Positions 16,838 through 21,547 of a stretch of 21,547 bases of DNA are shown in pieces. The stretch lies in the NCBI GenBank assembly GCA_016789785.1, contig JAEUQE010000155.1, positions 1 through 21,547 of the forward strand, given 5' to 3'. Made by a program: the position numbers and the translations under genes. The notes under the pieces are model-generated. The model saw only the letters and a list, made by a program, of their open reading frames with translations. It had not been told where the DNA came from and searched no databases. The stretch's first letter is position 1, and every line of letters starts with the position of its first letter. The DNA is from Bryobacterales bacterium. GTDB lineage: Bacteria; Acidobacteriota; Terriglobia; Bryobacterales; Bryobacteraceae.

Positions 16838-16897
16838 CCAGTTTCGCCACTTCCCGATATCATCTTCCACCCAAGACGCGACAGCGGCAATGAGTAA
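16535..16897 (+). CDS. Unknown protein, short form of a duplicated pair
   Basis: The protein is 120 aa; an AGGAGGAGG run just ahead of the ATG makes initiation strong. Residues 1-84 form a compact helical domain with an FFLHHPELNGRAI segment and an EEWKWWRGMVKKMIP end; then comes a Pro/Ser/Lys linker, followed by a short unique tail (PDIIFHPRRDSGNE). The first about 101 residues match the downstream 286-aa protein with about 11 substitutions, but the large C-terminal domain of that protein is missing. It may therefore be a truncated duplicate or a deliberate short form competing for the same partner. I recognise no family and see no signal peptide. It lies 47 bp after the kinase stop and is probably co-transcribed with it. 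Confidence 0.72.
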   Translation: MAFNPSNFPPSLRAEYERAKRSPVLWPVVVMEAARVNIKDEATLTNIVFFLHHPELNGRAIAAYETKLVEEWKWWRGMVKKMIPNLNPPPKPSAPPSPSSPPVSPLPDIIFHPRRDSGNE

Positions 16898-16951
16898 AGA
16901 ACGATCCATGTGTGGGCCGAAGAACTGCTACGGGGTTCTCCTGGAGACGGA

Positions 16952-17313
16952 AAAAATCGTTAAAGGGTTTTCGCCTCCTGCCGCGCAGTAGCAGACAGGA
17001 GGAGGATTCCATGGCATTCAATCCGTCGAGCTTTCCGCCGTCTCTGCGCGCGGAGTACGAGAACGCGAAGAAGGCGCCGCTCTTGTGGCCGTCTGTCGTG
17101 ATGGAAGCAGCCCGGGTCCACATCAAGGATGAGGCTACGCTGACAAACATTGTCTTTTTTCTCCATCATCCCGAGCTCAACGGGAGGGCGATTGCGTCCC
17201 ACGAGACAAAACTCGTCGAAGAGTGGAAGTGGTGGCGCGGGATGGTGAAAAAGATGATTCCCAATCTCAACCCGCCGCCAAAACCAAGTGGCCCCCCGTC
17301 CCCATCCACGCCC
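16952..17313 (+). repeat. Tandem duplication, copy 2
   Basis: This is the second direct copy. Its left edge again reads AAA AAT CGT TAA, which preserves the Lys-Asn-Arg-stop of the kinase end with a silent C-to-T change. It then carries the same leader and the N-terminal codons of the longer gene. The match fades after the proline-rich linker codons near 17313. Confidence 0.92.
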
Positions 17314-17871
17314 GCGGTTCCGGATTGGGTGGTGGAAGATACCGAACAGTGGCGGATCCGCAATGACTGGGGCAACGAGATCCTCGACTGGGTGATGCTG
17401 CCGCCGGAGTCCGATGCGGAAGCGAAGGAATTCGATCCACCGAGTTGGCTGCGATCGACCTACAAGACGGTGTTTGTCTGGAAATCGAGAAATCCAAAGA
17501 CTCTCTGCTATGCCAATCCGGAACAGCGAGTGCAAGTTCTGGCAATGGTGCGCGACGATCTGCCCTATTGGATACAGCGAGCGAACCAGATCGGCGTTGA
17601 GGCCAGGTTCGGCAAAGCTCTGCAAACGGGCGCGTCAACTGTAATCAAGGACTACCGCGATCTCATAGTGGAACGCAAGATGTGTCCCAAGTCCGCGGAA
17701 AAGAAGCTCATTGAGATTAACCGGGAGATGATCTATCAAATGCTCATCGGTTTCTACATGTGGGCGGGAGAACTGGCGCGGGGGTCTCGTGGGGGCGGAA
17801 AAACGTATTCCGATGGTTTCATCGAAATCATGAAGGCAGTGAAGAAATTCGGCGTGGATGTCCCCCCGTGA
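17011..17871 (+). CDS. Unknown protein, long form of a duplicated pair
   Basis: This is a 286-aa protein. I chose the ATG at 17011 because it carries the same AGGAGGAGG leader as its twin; an upstream in-frame start at 16912 has none and would read through the repeat edge. Residues 1-84 repeat the helical HHPELNGR domain, 85-103 are a Pro/Ser linker, and about 104-286 form a separate domain containing a WLRSTYKTVFVWKSR stretch, an aromatic DDLPYWIQRANQIG segment, and a long C-terminal helix pair with EIMKAVKKFGVDV. No signal peptide or membrane helix is visible, so it is probably cytoplasmic. It is the last gene of the sigma-kinase cluster. I do not recognise either domain. Confidence 0.84.
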   Translation: MAFNPSSFPPSLRAEYENAKKAPLLWPSVVMEAARVHIKDEATLTNIVFFLHHPELNGRAIASHETKLVEEWKWWRGMVKKMIPNLNPPPKPSGPPSPSTPAVPDWVVEDTEQWRIRNDWGNEILDWVMLPPESDAEAKEFDPPSWLRSTYKTVFVWKSRNPKTLCYANPEQRVQVLAMVRDDLPYWIQRANQIGVEARFGKALQTGASTVIKDYRDLIVERKMCPKSAEKKLIEINREMIYQMLIGFYMWAGELARGSRGGGKTYSDGFIEIMKAVKKFGVDVPP

Positions 17872-17941
17872 CGCCACACACTCCTATCCGGAACGGGTTT
17901 CACCACACGCCTCCCAGGCAGTGTTCACAGTGGAAGCGAAA

Positions 17942-18523
17942 TCACCCGATGCGATACGGCAGCAGCCAGCGCGGAACCTCCCCCATCGCCTTGTCGATCT
18001 CCGCCCAGTAGCGGTATTGTGGGACACCGGGCTTGCGCCACGAATACCGGCCGAACTTGCGGCGCAGTGGCGCAGCCGCACGAATCGCGGGCGATTGGCG
18101 GCCATCCGGCAGATAAGCCGTGGAGGCTTCCCTTCCCTGGCGGCCGAGACAGGTTTCGAGCCACTCGAGCTTACCGTCGCCCGCTTCCCGCTCGGCAGCC
18201 TCCATCAAAGGCGCCGGGAAGCAGAACTCACCAATTGATGCGAGAGCCAGCGGTCCCCGCAGTAACTCGACCCGCAGCGCCGTCTGCTCACCGGTGGCCG
18301 CATAAAGGGCCGCGATTCGCGACGCCTCCGCCCTCGCATGCACCGCCAAGGCAGCCCTGGCCTGCACCGCGATACTCCCAAGCCGCGCGTTCGCACCGGA
18401 CCGCGCGAGAAACGCTTCATAGTGCGGATCGCCCGCAATCGCGGGATACAATTGCGTAACCAGTAGACCGGTCCACTGCCGCCGGAACTCAGTCCAGTCC
18501 GTAAGTACTCGCCCTCGAAGCAT
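17942..18523 (-). CDS. Unknown 193-aa protein, third gene of the PQQ dehydrogenase operon
   Basis: The frame opens at an ATG 34 bp after the cytochrome stop with only a weak GGA ahead. The protein is helical and Ala/Arg-rich in its first two thirds (for example ARAALAVHARAEASRIAALY) and then has a Trp/Tyr/Arg-rich tail (FGRYSWRKPGVPQYRYW). It has no signal peptide, heme motif or membrane helix. Its placement and strand suggest co-transcription with the dehydrogenase and cytochrome, but its role is unknown. It converges with the 286-aa unknown gene across a 70-bp gap in which I see no clear terminator. Confidence 0.65.
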   Translation of the reverse strand: MLRGRVLTDWTEFRRQWTGLLVTQLYPAIAGDPHYEAFLARSGANARLGSIAVQARAALAVHARAEASRIAALYAATGEQTALRVELLRGPLALASIGEFCFPAPLMEAAEREAGDGKLEWLETCLGRQGREASTAYLPDGRQSPAIRAAAPLRRKFGRYSWRKPGVPQYRYWAEIDKAMGEVPRWLLPYRIG

Positions 18524-18557
18524 TCCAGTGGGTTTGCAAACTTATCGCTTGCTGCAC

Positions 18558-19076
18558 TTACTGCGATGCATGACAGGTATCGCACCCGTTCGGAGCCTGG
18601 CGCGCCGCGTGACACTCCATGCATGCCATCATGCCGGTGGATTTCTCCTTGAACAGCACATCGCGCTGCGCGACATTCCCGTGACAGGCGCCGCATTCGA
18701 TGTTCGCGTCCTTCACGTGCAGCGCGTGATTGAACCAGACAATGTCGGGCACGTGATACACGCGCGCCCATGGCACCTTCTTATTCTCTTTCGCGAAAGC
18801 GGCTAACTTCCGGATCTCCGGACTGTCCGGTTTCACACTCTGGTGGCAACCCATGCAGAAGGACTCCGGCGGATACGTCGCCTGCATCCCTTCACCCGGC
18901 ATGGTGTGGCACCCGGCGCACTTCAACCCCATGGCGACGTGCTTCTTGTGGCTATAGGCGATTGGCTGCGCAACCGGATCCCCCGGCAGTTTCTCTTCCT
19001 TCGGCTGGTACTTCTTCGCCTGACCGAAGAGCAGCAGGCCGCCGCTCAGCAAACTTACAACGAGCAGATACTTCAT
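18558..19076 (-). CDS. Pentaheme c-type cytochrome (cytochrome c3/c7-like)
   Basis: The protein is 172 aa. A hydrophobic N-terminus (residues 3-18) serves as signal peptide or anchor. Five CxxCH heme sites are visible: 53-57 (CAGCH), 74-78 (CMGCH), 128-132 (CGACH), 152-156 (CMECH) and 165-169 (CDTCH). Non-motif histidines at 43, 46, 108, 117 and 120, in SHKKH, VYHVPD and FNHALH contexts, are candidate distal ligands, so bis-His hemes are plausible. The spacing matches class III multiheme cytochromes that shuttle electrons in the periplasm. Its ATG overlaps the stop of the PQQ dehydrogenase (ATGA), so it is probably that enzyme's direct electron acceptor. That pairing is inference from context. 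Confidence 0.93.
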   Translation of the reverse strand: MKYLLVVSLLSGGLLLFGQAKKYQPKEEKLPGDPVAQPIAYSHKKHVAMGLKCAGCHTMPGEGMQATYPPESFCMGCHQSVKPDSPEIRKLAAFAKENKKVPWARVYHVPDIVWFNHALHVKDANIECGACHGNVAQRDVLFKEKSTGMMACMECHAARQAPNGCDTCHASQ

Positions 19077-20935
19077 AGAGAAAAGGCGATAAATTCGTCA
19101 TTGGCCTTGGAGCCGTTCTTCCCTCCACCGGCCGCAATCACGACATACTGTTTCCCGCCGGCTTCGTAAGTACACGGAGTGGCGAACCCTCCGGCCGGCA
19201 ACTCATACTCCCACACCTGCTTGCCGCTGTCCGATTCGAACGCCCGGAATTTCCGGTCAAATGTCGCAGCCATGAACACGAGGCCGCCCGCCGTGCAGAT
19301 GGTACCGCCGTGCGAGTTCGAACCCGTCTTCTTGATTCCGCGCTTCGTCAATTCGGGAAACTCGCCGTTCACAATGCGCCAGCGGAAGTCCCCCTTGTCG
19401 GCGTCGATCGCGGTCACATAGCCCCATGGCGGCTTGATCCCCGGATAGCCTTCGGGATCCAGTAACTGATCGCGCGTCTTTAGGCCGACTTTCACATTCA
19501 TTCCGGGTTTCGGTTCATCAAACGCGACCACATTCGTGGTTTCGTCCGAATTCACAAACACCAGGTTCCGCTTCGGGTCGAAACAGCAGCCTCCCCAAAG
19601 CGGCCCTCCGCGAAATCCGGGGTGAATGATGCCGCCCGAGTAAGGCGTCGGCGTAAACAGCGCACCCTTCGCCAGTTGATCCACCCGCGCCTTCACGAAG
19701 GCATGCGCCTCGGGACTGATGTCCGTGATCCACTCGTCCTTGAACCCTTGCCGGGACACCGGCGGCGGCTTCAACGGGAACGGCTGCGTCTTTGAGAGAA
19801 CCTCGCCTTCCATGGGGGATTTCGGAATCGGCCGCTCCTCCACGGGAAACAGCGGCTTGCCCGTATCGCGATCCAGAAAGAACAGGAATCCCTGCTTGGT
19901 CACTTGCACCACGGCATCCACGGTGCGTCCGCCCTTTCGAATCGAGAGCAGCGCGGGTTGCGCGGGCAGATCGTAATCCCAAATGTCGTGATGCACCGTC
20001 TGAAAATGCCACTTGCGCTGTCCCGATACCGCATCCAGTGCGAGCACGCAGTTGCCGAAGAGATTGTCGCCCAGCCGGTTGCCGCCCCAGAAATCAAAGC
20101 TCGGAGACCCGATGCCGGCAAACACCACGCCGCGCTTCAGGTCGACACTCATGCCGGCCCAACAGTTGGTTCCACCGGTGTATTTCCACGAATCGCCCGA
20201 CCATGTGTCATGCCCGAACTCACCAGGCTTCGGGACGGTATGAAAGATCCATCGCCGCTTGCCCGTGCGCGCATCGTAGCCTCGAATGTGCCCGGGCGAC
20301 TCGGGATACGGCCCCTCGCCACCACCGCCGCCTGTGATGATCACGTCCTTGTAAACCACCGCGGGCGACGTATGTTTGAACGTCAGGTTCGTCATGTCGT
20401 GGTCGAGGTTCTCCTTCAAATCGACCACACCCTTGTTGCCGAATGAATCCACCGGCTTGCCGGTCTTCGCATCGAGACTCCACAACTGATCGCGATAAGT
20501 GGCCAGAATCCGCTTCTCGCCGTTGTCTTCCCAATAACACACACCACGGTTCACGCCAGGTGCGCGCCGCGATCCACTGCCGCCCGCGCCTGGATCGAAC
20601 GTCCAAAGCAGCTTGCCCGTGGCAGCGTCAAGCGCCTGCACCTTCACCCGCGCCGTGGTGATGTACATCACGCCATCCACTACGATCGGCGTGCACTCGA
20701 TCGCGGTTGCCGGCCGCTCGCTCGCATCACCAGTCTTGTGAACCCAGGCGACCTTCAGGTTCTTCGCGTTCGATGGCGTGATCCGGTCACAGGCCGAATA
20801 GCGCGTCGCGCCCGCGTCGCCGCCATACCATCGCCACTCACGGAGAGGATCGGAAGACTCATTGCGCGGGCCCGCGAAAAACAATGCGCTCGACGCGGAC
20901 TGCTTCAGAAACTTGCGGCGGTTGGAGGATGACAC
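19073..20935 (-). CDS. Tat-exported PQQ-dependent (quinoprotein) dehydrogenase
   Basis: This 620-aa protein begins with GTG and a twin-arginine signal (NRRKFLKQSASSALFF). The rest is an eight-bladed quinoprotein propeller: repeated blade ends such as ALDAATGKLLWTF, SLDAKTGKPVDSF, GYDARTGKRRWIF and ALDAVSGQRKWHF, and the hallmark HHDIWDYDLPAQP at about 315-327, where family members carry the catalytic aspartate. The layout is closest to soluble-domain glucose/alcohol quinoprotein dehydrogenases, without a fused heme or membrane domain. A vicinal Cys450-Cys451 (WGGCCFDP) is present; methanol dehydrogenases have such a pair next to PQQ, though whether this one is equivalent is unclear. Electrons probably pass to the overlapping pentaheme cytochrome. 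The GTG start has no strong Shine-Dalgarno. Substrate unknown, probably a sugar or alcohol. Confidence 0.93.
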   Translation of the reverse strand: MSSSNRRKFLKQSASSALFFAGPRNESSDPLREWRWYGGDAGATRYSACDRITPSNAKNLKVAWVHKTGDASERPATAIECTPIVVDGVMYITTARVKVQALDAATGKLLWTFDPGAGGSGSRRAPGVNRGVCYWEDNGEKRILATYRDQLWSLDAKTGKPVDSFGNKGVVDLKENLDHDMTNLTFKHTSPAVVYKDVIITGGGGGEGPYPESPGHIRGYDARTGKRRWIFHTVPKPGEFGHDTWSGDSWKYTGGTNCWAGMSVDLKRGVVFAGIGSPSFDFWGGNRLGDNLFGNCVLALDAVSGQRKWHFQTVHHDIWDYDLPAQPALLSIRKGGRTVDAVVQVTKQGFLFFLDRDTGKPLFPVEERPIPKSPMEGEVLSKTQPFPLKPPPVSRQGFKDEWITDISPEAHAFVKARVDQLAKGALFTPTPYSGGIIHPGFRGGPLWGGCCFDPKRNLVFVNSDETTNVVAFDEPKPGMNVKVGLKTRDQLLDPEGYPGIKPPWGYVTAIDADKGDFRWRIVNGEFPELTKRGIKKTGSNSHGGTICTAGGLVFMAATFDRKFRAFESDSGKQVWEYELPAGGFATPCTYEAGGKQYVVIAAGGGKNGSKANDEFIAFSL

Positions 20936-20948
20936 TTGAACAGCATAC

Positions 20949-20988
20949 CTGATCAGCCGCCAGATTCGCGCGAGATTCTCAATAGAAT
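20949..20988. promoter_or_regulatory. Palindromes in the 65-bp divergent promoter region
   Basis: CTGATCAG is a perfect 8-bp palindrome (20949-20956), and ATTCT/AGAAT flank a 4-nt loop (20975-20988). TAGAAT at 20983-20988 is a possible -10 box for the plus-strand gene. These compact sites between two divergent genes could be operators, but short palindromes also arise by chance. Confidence 0.3.
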
Positions 20989-21000
20989 GAGAGGGTCTCT

Positions 21001-21547
21001 ATGCGACCCCTCCTGACATGCATCATCGTGATGGTCCCGTGCGCCACCGCCATCGCGCAACTTCGTCCCGGCTACGTGGATCCCGAGCCCGTTCTGCGCG
21101 CCGCCGAGCAGGCCATCGGCACGAACAAACTCCGTTGTGTCACCATCGCGGGCACCGCGTACACGGGCATCGTCGGTCAACAGCGGGAGGCCGCGTGGAA
21201 CGTCGACTGGCCGCGCGGCGAACCGCTCACGAACTACAAGCGCGTCATGAATTGGGAAACTCACACCATGCGCGAAGAGTTCGATCGCAAGCCGCACAGC
21301 AATCCCGCGTCATGGAAGTACGGGCAAGGATGGCGTGGAGGCACGCCGCTGCAACGCAATACGCGGCAGTTCTTCTTCGTCAACGGCAACCATGGCTGGC
21401 ATCGCGATGGTGTGGACGGTCCGGCAGTGGCCGCGCAACCGGAAGACGCGGAGCGCTGGCAGGTGGACCTGTGGATCAACCCCCATGGCTTCCTCAAGGC
21501 GGCTCGCATGCCGGGCGCGAATCCGAAGGCAGTGTGGCGATGGGAAC
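21001..21547 (+). CDS. Secreted protein, N-terminal part (runs off right edge), possibly an MBL-fold hydrolase
   Basis: An ATG with GAGG six bases upstream opens a frame that stays open for 182 codons to the end of the window. Residues 1-20 are a signal peptide (LLTCIIVMVPCATAIAQ). The following domain starts with ALL-type helix residues (VLRAAEQAIGTNKL), then strands and a NYKRVMNWETHTMREEF stretch, and later Trp/Gly/Arg-rich loops. It resembles the extra N-terminal domain that precedes metallo-beta-lactamase-like hydrolases in Solibacter-type genomes, but the hydrolase part would lie outside the window, so this is only a suggestion. Confidence 0.75.
   Translation, partial: MRPLLTCIIVMVPCATAIAQLRPGYVDPEPVLRAAEQAIGTNKLRCVTIAGTAYTGIVGQQREAAWNVDWPRGEPLTNYKRVMNWETHTMREEFDRKPHSNPASWKYGQGWRGGTPLQRNTRQFFFVNGNHGWHRDGVDGPAVAAQPEDAERWQVDLWINPHGFLKAARMPGANPKAVWRWE

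Noticed and set aside
16908..16990. A 27-codon frame between the two repeat copies
   Set aside because: No ribosome-binding site and it reads into the leader; chance open frame.
16912..17010. Upstream in-frame start for the 286-aa protein
   Set aside because: No ribosome-binding site, and the added residues read through the repeated leader; the ATG at 17011 has the strong duplicated leader.
1..21547. CRISPR arrays, tRNA or rRNA genes, complete insertion sequence
   Set aside because: No regular short repeats with spacers, no cloverleaf with CCA-type end and no transposase motif were seen by eye.

Overview
The window looks like a chromosomal segment of an Acidobacteriota species, most likely in the Bryobacterales/Solibacteraceae. 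No rRNA is present, so this rests on gene families: a secreted protein with the C-terminal domain first defined in Solibacter (TIGR03437 type), an ADOP-type orphan permease (acidobacterial duplicated orphan permease) paired with a PadR repressor, an acidobacterial-type ECF sigma factor, two Ser/Thr kinases, and GC-rich codon use throughout. No phage genes, complete insertion sequence, tRNA or CRISPR array was seen.

Left part (1-8500). The first exons of a secreted c-type cytochrome run off the left edge on the minus strand. Upstream of it, on the same strand, lies a 995-aa receptor-type Ser/Thr kinase with a C-terminal beta-propeller. Divergent from the kinase is a plus-strand set: two secreted, disulfide-rich proteins whose stop and start overlap as TGATG (the second carries the Solibacter C-terminal domain), then a zinc alcohol dehydrogenase. 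The dehydrogenase converges on a Tat-exported amidohydrolase, and their stop codons share a CTAG.

Middle part (8600-13740). An unrecognised four-helix membrane protein is followed by a 450-bp non-coding stretch with hairpins, a possible MITE-like inverted-repeat element and a REP-like palindrome. Next, on the minus strand, is a padR-permease operon with a sigma70-like promoter embedded in direct and inverted repeats, the likely PadR operator.

Right part (13741-21547). An ECF sigma factor overlaps a membrane Ser/Thr kinase by 4 nt. Directly behind the kinase is a 476-bp-spaced tandem duplication holding two unknown genes: a 120-aa short form and a 286-aa long form that share about 100 N-terminal residues and an identical strong ribosome-binding leader. 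This four-gene cluster is the best candidate for an undescribed signalling module. Converging on it is a minus-strand operon: a Tat-exported PQQ dehydrogenase, a pentaheme cytochrome c (ATGA overlap) and a 193-aa unknown protein, probably a periplasmic oxidation and electron-transfer unit. The window ends inside a secreted protein transcribed divergently from that operon.
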